A stretch of 64,000 bases of DNA from Neurospora tetraspora (taxonomy: Eukaryota > Ascomycota > Sordariomycetes > Sordariales > Sordariaceae). Below the pieces are notes generated by a model, which did no database searches, had not been told where the DNA came from, and saw nothing but the letters and a program-made list of their open reading frames with translations. Below are positions 49,415 to 62,200 of the stretch, in pieces; the first letter of the stretch is position 1, and every line of letters begins with the position of its first letter. A program made the position numbers and the translations under genes. The stretch is taken from positions 3,844,001 to 3,908,000 of the forward strand of contig NW_026944383.1 in the NCBI RefSeq assembly GCF_033439725.1. The letters run 5' to 3'.

Positions 49415-50259
49415 CGCGGATCATAGAATCCGACGAGATTAAAGCTAAGCAACGACGCGCCGATGTGGGTTTGAGCGGATGAGAAATGAAAGTTGAAAGC
49501 CACGTAGAATTGAGTAGTGGGCGGCGGATTGGACTGGACTTCCGAACTGCACGGGCAGCTCAAGAGCAGCGCCTGGAGTGGTGGCGCGACGAGCAGGGTG
49601 AAGTGTATTAATGCTGGAAGGTAGAAAGACGTGTGTTCGCACACAATGAAATGTCTCGGGGATATGACTAGCTTGTCGGTACGAGGCAGCGATTGTCGAG
49701 AGATGCGGTCGAGGTAGGAAGACAGATCGGGTGGGTGAGGAGCAGTATTGACGAGACTGGAAGCTGGAGAAGCGCCCAGTGCCCACAGCACTGCACCGTA
49801 CCAGTACGACACGAATGGGCAACCGGTTTCTGGGGGGCTCCTGCCTGCCCGCTTGCCTGCCGCCGCCGCCCGTCGCACTGCACGACAGAAAGGTGATGGC
49901 AGGCGGTGAGACTTGGCAGTTGCGATAACGACTGATAAGCGAATTTTTTGGATGCATCATGTTCCTCGACTCGTCCTTGCGATGCGCAGTGGGGAAGGTA
50001 GAAACGGCGACCCTGGAGACCCTGGACCATTGAACCTTCCGCCCAGAAACTGGTCTTGACTTGTACAACATTCTACCTAGAAATCAGAAGCTACATTTTG
50101 CAATTCGACTTTTACATTTTTGAAAGTCGAGCTTTTCTTTCGTCTTGTCGTCGAACTTCAGTTGTTCTTCTGTGCTCCTAGAAACAAGTCAATCACAGTA
50201 CCTGATTGGCGAACCGTGCCACTTCCATTTGCGCTTCGACACACGACGCAAACATCACA
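49415..50259. other. Divergent promoter region of DEP1-like and NOP12
   Basis: 845 bp between two divergent starts. Overlapping minus-strand ORFs (50071-49270) are shadows with no motif. No site is called. Confidence 0.5.
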
Positions 50260-52240
50260 ATGGGCAAAACGTGCGAACAATCTTACCTTCCAGTCAGCAA
50301 CGTTCTTCAGTATGCTGACACCAGTACTATAGTAAAGGACTCGTTGCGCCGGTGAAGAAGGTTGATCCTAGCTTGGATGCTTTGTTCGCTACCAGTGTAA
50401 GCTATTTCCTTCTGACAGACAGGCAATTGGAAGACAACATAGCTAATTTTGCGTAGGTTGGTCCAGCGAAGCCCCGCCCAGCCGCGAAATACTCGGAGCC
50501 CCTACCATCAAAGCCCAAGAAGGCGCCAGTACCATCCAAGAAAGAGGAGGAAGTCGAGGAGGAGGGCGATGACGAGGAACTGAGCGAGCTTGACGAAGAA
50601 TACGATTCCGAGGTCGGCATTGGAGAGGATGACGAAGATGAGGAGGCCGAGGACGACAACGACAGCGAAGATGACCAGGTTCAAGCCGCCGAGATCCTCG
50701 AAGCTGTTGTAGAGCAAGGAAAGGTCGCGGAAGAAGATGGACGGAAACGGAAGCGCAAGCAACGCGACCAGCACGACAATCTCGAACACAAATACCTGTC
50801 TAAGTTGGCGGAGGACGACGAAGAGCCGGCTGGCAAACGTCTCAAGGCCGACGAGCAATCCGGAGAAAAGAAGGAAACCACTAAAGCCGAGAAGGACGAC
50901 GACAGCGAGTCTGAGGATGAGGTCCCCGTTCACGAATCGCTAGCGCCCGATGCTGCCCAGAACGAGATTGAGAAGGCCAACCGCACAGTCTTCCTCAGCA
51001 ATATCGCCGTTGAGGCCGTCACCTCTCGCTCGGCCAAGAAGACCTTGATGAAGCATATGGCTTCAGTGCTGGACAAGGAGGCGAAGCCTGCGCAAAAGGT
51101 TGAGTCGATACGGTTCCGCTCGACTGCCTTCGCTACCGCTGCCATTCCCAAGCGCGCCGCTTATATCAAGAAGTCCGTGATGGAGGCCACCACGAAATCG
51201 ACAAACGCCTATGTTGTCTACAGCACCCCTGCGGCTGCTCGTCTTGCCTGCTCGAAACTCAACGGCACAATTGTGTTGGATCGCCACGTCCGTGTCGACA
51301 GTGTTGCCCATCCTGCCCCGGTAGACCACAAGCGCTGCGTCTTCGTCGGCAACCTTGGGTTTGTGGATGACGAGACAGTGCTACAGGTGAAGGTGGACGA
51401 GGACGGCAAGGAGGTGACCGAGAAGAAGAAGCGGACAAAGCAGCCCATGGATGTCGAGGAAGGTCTCTGGCGGGTATTCGGAAAGGAGGGCGGCAAGGTT
51501 GAGAGTGTCCGTGTTGTCCGCGACCCTGTGACCCGTGTCGGCAAGGGCTTCGCCTACGTTCAGTTCCACGTGAGTTATTACCCTCTTATATTTCCCCCCT
51601 TGATAGCCATTAACTAACAACCCTTTCCCCCCCACCGCAGGATGAGAATGCCGTCGAGTCCGCCATCCTCCTCAACGGCAAGAAATTCCCTCCCATGCTC
51701 CCCCGCGAGCTCCGCGTCAGCCGCTGCAAGGCCCCTCACAAGACCTTGCGCGCCATCGAAGCCAAGAAGCTCAAGGCGCAGGGCGCCGCGCCTGAGGCCA
51801 TGAAGAAGGGCGGCAACGGCAAGAAGGGCCCTGGCTCCAAGAAATCCGACTACGCCCCCAAGATCTCGGCCGAAGCCAAGACCATCGCCGGCCGCGCCGA
51901 GAAGCTTCTCGGCAAGTTCACCGCCAGACAGGTCATCGGCTCCGACAAGAAGAACAAGTTCAACAAGCAGGACAGATACCAGGCCAGCCAAAGGAGGAAT
52001 CACGCCTCGGGCGCCAACACGGAGGCGACCGGCCCCAGAGTGCCGGGCGCCTACAAATCCCCCGAGAGCTTCATCCTCGAGGGTAAGCGTGCCAGCGCCG
52101 CGGACGGAAAGCCCAAGGATCTCAAGTTTAAGGGCGCCAGGAAGAACAAGGCGCCGAATGCGGGTGGTGGTAAGAAGAAGACTGGTCGTGCTGCGGCGAG
52201 GGCTTCGAAGTGGAAGGTTCAGGGGAAGGGAAAGAAATAA
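50260..52240 (+). CDS. NOP12: Nucleolar RNA-binding protein Nop12
   Basis: Pre-rRNA processing factor for the large ribosomal subunit, acting in the nucleolus. Four exons (50260-50270, 50333-50396, 50457-51569, 51641-52240) give 595 residues. An acidic low-complexity region (about 45-100) is followed by a basic stretch ([10 protein letters not shown]), RRM1 from about residue 200 ([20 protein letters not shown]) and RRM2 from about 318 ([11 protein letters not shown], later [10 protein letters not shown]). RRM1 contains [10 protein letters not shown] and [15 protein letters not shown], both typical of Nop12. The C-terminus is Lys-rich. Exon 1 is 11 nt (MGK plus two bases). The acceptor ACTATAG at 50325-50332 is the one that brings [18 protein letters not shown] into frame. 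Confidence 0.92.
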
Positions 52241-53290
52241 GGGCTACCTAGGCATTTCGCCAGGGGGTAAGGGTGTTTGCTAGCATGGAGCCAACCGCAG
52301 CGGCGCGGTCCGGTGCCGTGCCGTGGCGGTCCGTGGTTTAAGCTTTAAGCAATGGGGTTCAAGGATGAAGAGGAGCGTTCGGTCCAAGACGCACGCATGT
52401 ACGGATAGAATAGACTCTAATGTGGCCATTGCATCTAAAGGCATCTCTCAAAGGAAAGTGTCCAGTGCTCCTGCGTCGTGCTTGACGCTCTGCACGTTAT
52501 TGAGTGTAGGTACCGAGTGACGGTACGATTTGGTACCTGAAATTGTTTAATGCTGCAATGTTTGTCTCCGTTATTTATCGATATGAGATGAGCCGAGTTG
52601 CGGCACGATGTGCATTGGACGGACATTTTCTAGCATTGAGCTGGATTAACGCCTTTTTTCGCCCATATCCGATCGACTTGCTTCAATCACGTCCTCTAAG
52701 AATTCAAACAAGGGGCTTGTCGCAAAGGAACCAGTCAAAAACTGTCAACAGCCGTTGAGAGTCATGGTGTTCCCTCGTTTGAACGCCTCTGGCAAGACCT
52801 AACCCAGTGTCTCCCTCAGTGTGGCTTGTCCTGGTCTGTCTTCGCGTTTTGCAATGACTTGTCTTTTCAAGTCTTGAAAGGTTTTGGGTATTATTCTGGT
52901 TTTTCTCTTTCGTTCTATGTGTTACTCCAGCTCTACAGCCTCTTCTGAGCAGCGCAGGCTGACGCCTCCTTAGGTGAACAAAGTTTCTACATTTTGTTGG
53001 TCTACAATCAAGGTCAAGATTAAAGGGGTGGGTATGTATATGTGCTTTCAAAAGGGGGAATTACATAAGTCGTCATGTTCTCGTCTAGTCCTTCCTAACT
53101 CCGCGCTCGTTTCGTGTGAGACTATGGGACCAAGGTGCTGGTTGTCAAGGGCCTACCTGGGCTGCGCTGTTGTTTCCGACTTGTGATGTGTACAGAAGAC
53201 AACCCATGACACCCAGCTCCCGGAATCAACCGACCCAGCCGCCCTGGACCCAACAATGGCGCCATGTATGACCATAGGAAAAGCAACCGC
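52241..53290. other. Convergent intergenic region
   Basis: 1.05 kb between the 3' ends of NOP12 and alpha-tubulin. No gene is supported. Confidence 0.55.
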
Positions 53291-55508
53291 TTAGTACTCA
53301 GCATCGACATCGGCATCGTTGTAGTCGCCAGCGACCTCCTCGTAATCCTTCTCGAGCGAAGCAAGATCCTCACGGGCCTCGCTGAACTCGCCTTCCTCCA
53401 TACCCTCACCGACGTACCAGTGGACGAAGGCGCGCTTGCTGTACATAAGGTCGAACTTGTGGTCAAGACGCGACCAGGCCTCAGCAATGGCGGTGGTGTT
53501 GGACAACATGGAGACGGAGCGGTCGACAGAAGCAAGACCACCATCGGCGGGCGAGGCAGTGGGGACAGACATGGGCTTCTGGTGGTTGATACCGATCTTG
53601 AAACCAGTGGGGCACCACTCAACGAGGTTGAAGGAGGACTTGGCCTTGAGCGCAGCGACCGCAGCGGCAGTGTCACGAGGGACAACATCACCACGGTAAA
53701 GCAGAGCGACGGCCATGTACTTGCCGTTACGGGGGTCGCAGACGACCATCTGGTTGTTGGGCTCGAAGCCTATTCACAAATATGTCAGTGTCTGGGATCG
53801 CAAGGATATTGCTGACCAGAATGCCAAGGTTCCACTTACACTGGAGGGTAAGCTCAGAGGTCTTGAAGCTCTCGTGAGCGCTCTTGGTGGCCGAAATAAC
53901 AGGAGCGTAAGAGATAAGAGGATAGTGGACACGAGGGAAAGGAACCAAGTTGGTCTGGAACTCGTTGAGATCGACGTTGAGAGCACCATCGAAACGGAGG
54001 GACGAGGTGATGGAAGAAACGACCTGGGCGATCAGGCGGTTCAAGTGCTCGTAGCTGGGACGAGGAATATCGAGGTTTCTTCGGCAAATGTCATACACAG
54101 CCTCGTTGTCGACAAGGAAGGTAACGTCACTGTGTTCGAGGGTGCTGTGGGTAGCGAGGACGGCGTTGTAGGGCTCAACGACGGCCGTGGCGACACGAGG
54201 GGCAGGGTAAACGGAGAACCTGTACCAAGGATGCTGTGAGCAAGAGTGACCTCCATGAAAGGGTTGGGGCACATCGGTCTTGTTCCAAACGCGGCTCTGA
54301 GTCTCCCAACCCGGTCTTTTCGTCTGGATGACCGAACTTCAAGAGAGTTCAGGCACCATCTTCAAAAGACCACCAAGGTTTAAAAGTCCAGATCCCAACG
54401 TTTCAAACAAGACCAATTCATCCCCTAAGATGACCCATTGACACCATTGGAAAGAAAGAGGAAAGGACTGACTCTAGCTTGCACTTCTTGGCGTAGTCCT
54501 GAGCGAGGCGCTCGAGGACGAGGGCACCGAAACCGGAACCGGTACCACCACCGAAGGAGTGGAAGACGAGGAAACCCTGAAGAGAGTGGCAGTTGTCTGT
54601 CCATACCCGGTTAGAAATATGTTACCCGCCGTAGACGGGCAGAAGATAACCTACCGGTGATCTTGCGGATGCGATCAAGGACGTTCTCGGCCATCTCCTT
54701 GCCGACAGTGTAGTGACCACGGGCGTAGTTGTTGGCAGCATCCTCCTTGCCGCTGATCAAGAGCTCAGGGTGGAAAAGCTGACGGTAGGGGCCGGTACGG
54801 ATCTCGTCGATCGGGGAAGGGTCAAGATCGACGAAGAGGGAGCGAGGGACATATTTGCCGTTGCTGGACTCGGTGAAGAAGGTATCATAGGACCCGCCCT
54901 CACCGGCAACGGTAGAGTCGGGATCCTTACGACCATCTTGAGTAAGACCGTGCTCAAGGAGGTAGCTAGAAGAGCAGATGTGTTAGAGAAGGCGACACCA
55001 AAAAGCATAGCGGTGTGTTGAGCACTTACAGCTCCCAGGCGCTGTTACCGAGCTGGGTACCGGCCTGGCCCAAGTGGATGTGAACAACCTGTTTGAAGCT
55101 GTATCAGCTACTTGTGCTCGCGGTAAGATAATTCCATGATGCGCTATATGGGCGTGCGAGGTGGTATATCAGGACTTCGACGTGGGACCCGGGTGTTCGA
55201 CAGCTGGCGTGTAACGCTGGATGTCGTGATCCAGTCTATAGTAGCGGCAATCCGAGTTGTCGAGCTTAATAATACTCAATTGAGCTTAATAATCCTCAAT
55301 TGTGGTCATCGGCGCGTGTCGTTGTCGCGAGCGTTCCCAGCTCCAGAGGGGCGTGTCGTTGATTTCGTTGCTTGGGTACCATGGGATTGCTGTCCAACGG
55401 CAGCGGAATAGGGGTCGGGTCCCGTTCCAGGGTCATGCTGTCTGTGCTAAGGATCGCGAGGTGTAGGCAACGGGCGCATATCTTACCTCGCCTCTCATCT
55501 TTGCTTCG
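53291..55508 (-). CDS. Alpha-tubulin
   Basis: Microtubule subunit that binds GTP at the intradimer site. Six exons (55508-55497, 55088-55030, 54965-54655, 54596-54473, 54219-53840, 53769-53291) give 454 residues. The sequence shows [19 protein letters not shown], the GTP-binding GGGTGSG motif, [20 protein letters not shown] across the 253-nt intron 4, and [18 protein letters not shown]. The first exon is 12 nt (MRGE) and intron 1 is 408 nt with a 20-bp tandem repeat. The C-terminal tail is short of glutamates ([16 protein letters not shown]) but ends in Tyr. Most filamentous ascomycetes have two alpha-tubulins; I cannot tell which this is. Confidence 0.96.
55262..55301. repeat. 20-bp tandem repeat in alpha-tubulin intron 1
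   Basis: Two adjacent copies of GAGCTTAATAATACTCAATT differing at one base, in the long first intron. First introns of highly expressed genes can hold regulatory sites; nothing more can be said. Confidence 0.9.
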
Positions 55509-56784
55509 GGATATGAATTATTTGGTGATGTCTAAAGGAAAAGCGGAGTCAAGAGCGCGCAGCGCGGGCAGCAACGAAATAAAACAGAAGACGGAGAGAG
55601 AGGAGGTCGGGTACTAGAGCGAGGTCTGTAGTGTACGGGGCTGGCGATTTGGCTGGCTGATGGGATTTCGAGGTTGGCGGCTAGTCCTTGTCAACAGTGG
55701 AGGGCTCGTGGAGGGTTTTGGCGGGCCAGACTCCAGACGAAGCAAGAGGTTCAGTTGATGGCAGCTGTGTTGTCTGCGGGACTGTTCCCATCTACACGCA
55801 CAGCTGAAAGGTCACCGCGACTTCCGAGTCCCTTTTTCATTTGCCCCCGCATTTTTCTACATGTGGCACTCTCTCGTCTCACCGCTTGGCTTGGCATCTT
55901 TTAGCTTTTGTGGTCTGTGCTTACATATTTGGAGATCACCCGCGCAGCGTGCTTTGAGGAACTTCAGTCGGGATGAGGATGCACAACACGGAATGAATGC
56001 AAGGAACCACGCACTACCATCCAGAGCCTCCATATGAGACAATTTCGTTCATCAACCTACATGGAGATGCCGGAGCTTAGGGCATTGCACCAACCCACCG
56101 AGACAGCGGATGTGAAATGAACGAAGTCTTTGAGAAGACATAGTCGACTTGTCACTCTCGTCTACAGAACATACACTCGAGATATCTTGAAGTCTCTCAT
56201 ATGAGACGGATCGCCGACAAGTCAACATTCAAAATTGGAAACCATTTCAGGCGAAACCGATGACATCCTCAACCCCCATGCGAACATTAGCGAAGGCCAT
56301 ATCTCGTCTTCAGGCGATACCAGGACACCCAAAGAAAGGCCGCCAACGTGTTGACAGCACCTTGCCGTCGTCGTCGTCGTCGTCGCACACTCTCTAGCAA
56401 ATCATATCTCTCGTCATTGATGATACGCCAACGAAGGCTGACACCTGAAGATTTATTCACCCAATCGAAGATCGACATACGCGCACATCACACCGAATCA
56501 ATCGAGCCAATGAAGGGGACCAGGACTATACGTCGTTATCTCTGTTTTTTTATGAAGCAGATTCCGCTCGATTAATGACTTTGAGGTCTCAGTGATCATT
56601 TACAAGATGTCCGGGATATTTCAAGTGCAATCCATGCTTTTTCTCCTTCCCGGGTCTAAATTATGCCCTTCTTCTTCAACTAACCAGCTGGTATCATCCT
56701 AATGCCGAGCAGATGCAAACTCGAACAAGACAAAAACAACCCTTTTCCAACGCTGGGTATCAAGACGACCAAAAACGTTCTTTT
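55509..56784. other. Intergenic region upstream of alpha-tubulin
   Basis: 1.28 kb that should include the tubulin promoter and the 3' flank of the GPI-protein gene. A CGT-repeat tract lies at about 56366-56386. No gene is supported. Confidence 0.55.
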
Positions 56785-57606
56785 TTAGAGGGCGAAGAGG
56801 GCCATGGCGACACTACCGAGGAGAGCACCGGTGCTGGCGCCAAAGGCAGCAGCGCCGCCAGTGGCAACAGCGCCAGTGGAAGAAGCGGAAGCGGTAGCGA
56901 CGACGTCAGAAGAGGTGGCAGAAGCGACGACGGAGGCATTGGCGCTGACGACGGTGCTGAAGGAGGAAACGGCGCCGGAAGCGGAGGCGTCGCTGGCAGA
57001 GCCGGCAGAGCCGGAGCCGGAACCAGTAGCGGCATCGGTGGTGGCAGGAGCGGCATCGGAGGCCTTGGTGGTAGCGATGGCAGCCTTGGTGGTGGCAGGA
57101 GCGGCGACGGTCAGAGGCTTAGCGGTGCCAGCGGCAGCGGTGGTGGGAACAGCGACGGTGGTGGCATCGTCGTCGACAAGGCCGCCAATGATGTGGAATG
57201 GGAACGAGTACTGGAAGACCTTGTCATTGGACTCCAAGGTGATCTGAATACCGTAGGTGTTGGCAGTGCCAAGGTGAGCGTCGACGTTCCACTTGTAAGA
57301 ACCCTTGCTGCTGTCAACGCCCGCTGAGAGATCTTGGTTAGTACTCTTCTTCTGGTTACGTGATTAGGGCCATGGCTACTCACAGGCAATAGTTCCAACC
57401 TTGTTCAACGTCTGAGGGGTGGTGCCCCCAAGGACATCGATACGGACGGTACCCTGGTATTGGGACGAAGGCGCCCACTGGATCTCACAGGGCAGGCCAG
57501 CAAGCACCTTCTCGCCGGCATACGGGTTGGAGATGACATCAAAGCCATCGGTCTGGGCGAAGACGGCGGTCGCAATAGCGAGGACGGTGGCGACGGAGAA
57601 ACGCAT
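56785..57606 (-). CDS. GPI-anchored Ser/Thr/Ala-rich cell-surface protein with KNH/Kre9-type domain
   Basis: 253 residues from two exons (57606-57384, 57323-56785; intron GTGAGT...CTAAC...TCAG). A signal peptide (MRFSVATVLAIATAVFA) is followed by a beta-rich domain of the yeast Kre9/Knh1 N-terminal type (about 20-120; FDVISNPYAGEKVLAGLPCE, then IQWAPSSQYQGTVRIDVLGG, then NTYGIQITLESNDKVFQYSF). A long Ala/Ser/Thr region (about 135-230), likely O-glycosylated, comes next. The C-terminus is hydrophobic (TGALLGSVAMALFAL) with small residues before it, as needed for a GPI anchor. It is expected at the plasma membrane or wall. A 204-codon Gly/Ser-rich ORF on the opposite strand is a shadow. Confidence 0.88.
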
Positions 57607-59230
57607 CTTGATGGTTATATCGAGTTGGTGACTTGGTTGGTAAATGTGATGACTTTTTGCTGGAACTTGGCCACTAAATGGTTCGATGACAGAAATCTGA
57701 AAAAGACCGAAAGGCTGCAGAGGCAGTGAAGAATAAGACTGAATGAATGAGTGACTGTTGTATATATGTTGTAAATGAGTGACAACGGCGACGATGACCA
57801 CGAGCTGAGGCAGAAAAGAATGGAAGGACGAAGGGAGTGCGAAGAGGAGGGGGAGAAAGGCGGAAATATGAGAAAATACTGAAATGGGACAAGTGAAGGT
57901 TTCCGCGGTGCAACGCTGCACCAACGACATACAAAATAGACAAGCTTACAGCGCCAATGAAACCCTTCACACCCCCCTTTCCCACTTTCTGATGCCCAGG
58001 CTTCCTCTGCAGCCACGGAATTTCAGGAATCTGGATATCCATGGGGTCCCTTCATTTCGGCCAGGCAGTCCAGGGTCCCAAGGAATCCGTTGGGAAGGGG
58101 ATCCTCATGGACGGGCTGGGCGGGTAACCTTAGAAGCGCTCCAGTTTCACCATTTCATGCTGTGGGGTTGACACTTCTCTGGCGTGGGAAGAGAATCCTT
58201 TGGTAATTTGGACGAAATACGTCCGTTGTCCTTGAAGATGCTCGGCAAGACATTGGAATGGACATGATGCGAGATGCTGTGTGTTTGGGATCTCTGTGTA
58301 GCCTGTCGACTGCCCGTCCCGGGGGTCGATCTCTATCCCAGAAGAATGGGTGGAAGGTGCGCACATGATCCCAGCGGAGGACGGTCAACGTTGAAGAGGC
58401 AACCCAGACAAGCCAAACAAACGAGGGTCAGGCAGATCTAGAGTTGCCTTCGCCGTCAACTGAGTGGCTAGAGCCGTCTCAATCACATCACCAGGCAAGA
58501 CAACTTGAAGCACTCGAGCGCCGAAGATCGTTGGTCGCGTAGAACCTGGACGAGTCTTGTCCAGAAGTCCCCTTTCACGGGCATTTGCGAGCCTGGCGAG
58601 TTGCGAGTCGGTGCGAGGCAGAACCTTCAAATTTAAAAGCGGAGATGAACCGGGACCCGATTGGTCACTGTCAGGGGTAGACCAATCAAAGCGCGTATGA
58701 AGCCTGCGGCGTTTGACGCATTGGGCTCGGTATGCTGCAAGGGTCAACCACAGTGGACCAGCCTAGTAACCGCACCTCGGCTGGCAATTGGAGGTCTTCA
58801 GGGTACCTGAGTCTCCACTTTTCAGATCTCCAGTTCTCCAACCCAGCTCGCCCAGCAACCGTTCTCAACCTTCTTCACCCGTCGGCGTTTCTCCCCTTCC
58901 GCGATTGGCGGCCAAGACGGCACGTCTTATCCTTCGCCCACAAGCCGGCCGGAGCATGATTTCATATTGAATTCCATCTATGATCGAGGCGAGTGATCCT
59001 GGAATGCAATGACTCCTCTCGGTCAACAGAGACTTCCTCATGGCACTGAGCAAAGTTGAAGGAATAACAATCCTTCGGGCATGCGATCTACATCATCATC
59101 AGCCTCAGTGCTACAACGTAGCATGAAGTGACCTCATCTGTTCCGCAAAGGCTACATGGCTAGTATAGAATTGCTACGTGGCTAGTATAAACCCACTTTT
59201 ATCGCTGAGTAAGCCCAGCCCAGCCGCCTA
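57607..59230. other. Intergenic region upstream of the GPI-protein gene
   Basis: 1.6 kb with normal composition, ending at the AT-rich block. A minus-strand open frame at 58747-58385 has fairly protein-like composition (YRAQCVKRRRLHTRFDW...) but starts with TTG and has no clear upstream exon. I leave it as a possible exon only. Confidence 0.4.
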
Positions 59231-62200
59231 GCACACCGCGTGCAACTGAGGCTATATAATCGATGCCCGCGTATCGCCAGATTTATGTCATTGGTGTTAT
59301 TTTTTTACATGAACTTATTCAGAGTTATTAATCTAGTCAATTGTTTATTGCTGAGGCGGTTGATATTGTGGTTGCTAGTGATATTGCTGTCCTCTATATT
59401 AGCTCTATTGTTGTATATGCTGTATTTGCTGCCTATATTTAGAGTGTACGTACCTACTTTGATTTTAATGCCCGTTGTATAAGTGTTGCTTAGAGTGTTG
59501 GGGAGGCGGTTGAAGATTTACCTTCCTATTTAAGTCTCTTAACGCTTATCTTCTGCCTTGTATAGGTATTGGAGGTGGTATTATAGCTATAGGGGTTTGG
59601 TTATATTGTATTGTTGGTATAATGTAGCTTTGTGAATTATATTATAGTTGATTAGAGGGAGGAGGAACGAGGTTTGGGTCTTTGGGAGGCGCTTAAGTAA
59701 CGATAGAGTTAGTTGGCTTAGTACGATAATTTGTAGTATGAGTTGTAAGAGCCTCTCTTATTTTTAGCCAGGTAGGTATAGAACTTTTAAATTTAGTTGT
59801 ATTTAGTATTTAATTCTTATATTAATTTTAGTAATTACTTAGATTAGGGATGGGAGATTTTGATGGCTGTTTTTGTTGCTAGATTTGGAGATGGGGAGAC
59901 AGGAAGGGCGCTAGAGTTCTTTGTAAGGGAGTTGGAGGGTAAAAAGGCAAGGGCGAGGGAGTTGGAGCCGTCTGCGGTAATATTAGAGAGGGTGTTGGAA
60001 TTGGAATTGGAGTTAATTGTATTATAATAATTTTAGTTATATTATTAATTGTATTATTAGTTACTTTTGCAATGGTTCGTTGTAGGTTATTTTGAATAAT
60101 ATTATTGTAGGTACGGGACGCCTTTTATGTATTCCCCCTTCTTTTCTTTCCTTTTTGGGTATTTTATTATATTACCCGGCGGGGCGGTTTGTTGTGAGAG
60201 AGTATATGGCGGTTGTTATATTAGTTGCGGTTAATAGGCGTAGTAGTAGCGGGCGTAGCAGTTTGAAGTTGGGCAGGTTGGGCGGGTAGCACTTAATTAC
60301 TTTCGAGTTTGTATGGTTTGTAAACCTCCGGGTTCATAATGTTTCGCTCCGATATTTAATATATATAATTTATAAGGTTTGGGTTAGGAATAGCTGCCTT
60401 TTTTCGGCGGTTAAGTAAGGCGGTAGGGTTTTGGATTACGTAAGTACAATGTTTAGTTTTTATTATTAAATTAAATTCCTTATTTAAATTTAATTATTAA
60501 TATATATTAGTATCCTTTATAGTAAGTATTAATAGGGGATTTATTCATAATAGTCGTAGTATAAAATATTTATAGGGTAGTTTATATTGTATAGTAAATT
60601 ATTTTTTATAGTTGAAATTTAAATTTTAATATAGATTTTTAAATTAGTTGTTATATATATAGTAGTATTAGTATTATATAAGTTTGAGGGTATATATATA
60701 AGGTCACAATACGATAGGGTAAGAACACGTTCGCAGCATACGATAATAAGTTTATTCTAAAAGGTAAACTTTAGCCTAGTCAGTAGAGAATGTCCGGCCA
60801 AGCTATAAGGGTTTTTATCTTATACGCAAGCCCTTAATAGGCCCGGGATCTAGCGTCCGGCCTCCGACTATATACTTTTATCGTTATTGTACCTATGCTA
60901 CTACTTATTATAATAGCCCCCTCGCCCCGCCTTATTAATTTTATCGGTTCGTTATAACGTTCTACTCTTCGGGCTTAATTCCTAAGCCCTTTAATGTAAT
61001 AACCTTACAATTATCGCCCCCTCTAATAACTATAGTCCCTTATAATTTAGCTGTACCTCTCAGCCTCGAAATATAATTTAGGTTTTAATCAGCTACACTT
61101 TAGCGTAGTATAAGTAGGCCCCTCGTTGGCAACCCTTCGCCCTTATTCATTATTTTACAAATATATTTATTATATTATATTATTCCCCCCCTTAACGACG
61201 CCTAGCCTTCTAAACGTTTACCCGCCGTAATTACCTATACTAGGGAGTAATTATTTACTATTCGTCTTTCCTTTCTCTAGGGTTAGAGAATTCTTTCCTC
61301 TTCTTTACCTCTTTCCTTCCTTCAACAATTATACTACGACTATAATTAATATAAATCAACCTATCCCTATATAAGAATACTAACCTAATAATAACCCTAC
61401 GGTGCTTCTTAGTATTAAATTTCTTAAAATTACCGGCTTCCTAATTACTTAAACCGAACGTATCCTTCGTTAGTACCTTTATAACCCCGCTAAAAGCTTT
61501 CTATTTACTTAATATCCTATACATATTTCCCTACCGGATTCTTTAATTTATTAGCAACGCGTCAATATTAATTTACTTCCTAAAATAGCGAAAATATCCC
61601 CTACAGCCTTTATTTAGTAATTATCTACTTTAACCTACTATTCCTTTACTACTAATAAATTAAGGACTCCAGCAATAATTATATACGTTATTAAACGTAG
61701 AAATAAATTTATCATCCTATAAATTATCCTTTCTATATTTCTAATTTATTTTATTAATTAACCCTCAATAATCCAAATACCCTACAAATACTTTAAATTA
61801 TTCCAAATTTATTAATATCACGTCCTAAACATCCTAAAATATATTTAATTCTATATAAATATTAATACTAATAATCTTTCAGCTAAAATTAATATAGATA
61901 AGTATATCTGTTTTAATATCTCTAAAGCAAAACGCTTAATATTGGCGTCCTATAACCGATTAGAAAAGCTTTTTAAAAAATATACTTCTATTCGGAATAA
62001 AAGTACTATTATTAACTAACTTGTAGAAAAAGTTTATAATCTCCGGCGTTTAACTACTATAATTATCGGTTATTTTTATTTTAATTTAAATTCTAAAATC
62101 AATTTCAAATCCGTCTAATATATTAATACTATAACCCAAACCGCCAATTATCTCCTTACTACTAAATAAGCCCTAAATATTTTAATCGCTACTATAATAG

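Noticed and set aside
56713-57327. 204-codon Gly/Ser-rich plus-strand ORF
   Set aside because: It is the antisense of the Ala/Ser/Thr-rich region of the GPI-protein gene; the periodic codons create the long shadow.
60809-61010. Possible LTR (TGTCCGG ... TTACA)
   Set aside because: No second copy is in the window, no clear primer-binding site, and RIP makes TG...CA ends unreliable.
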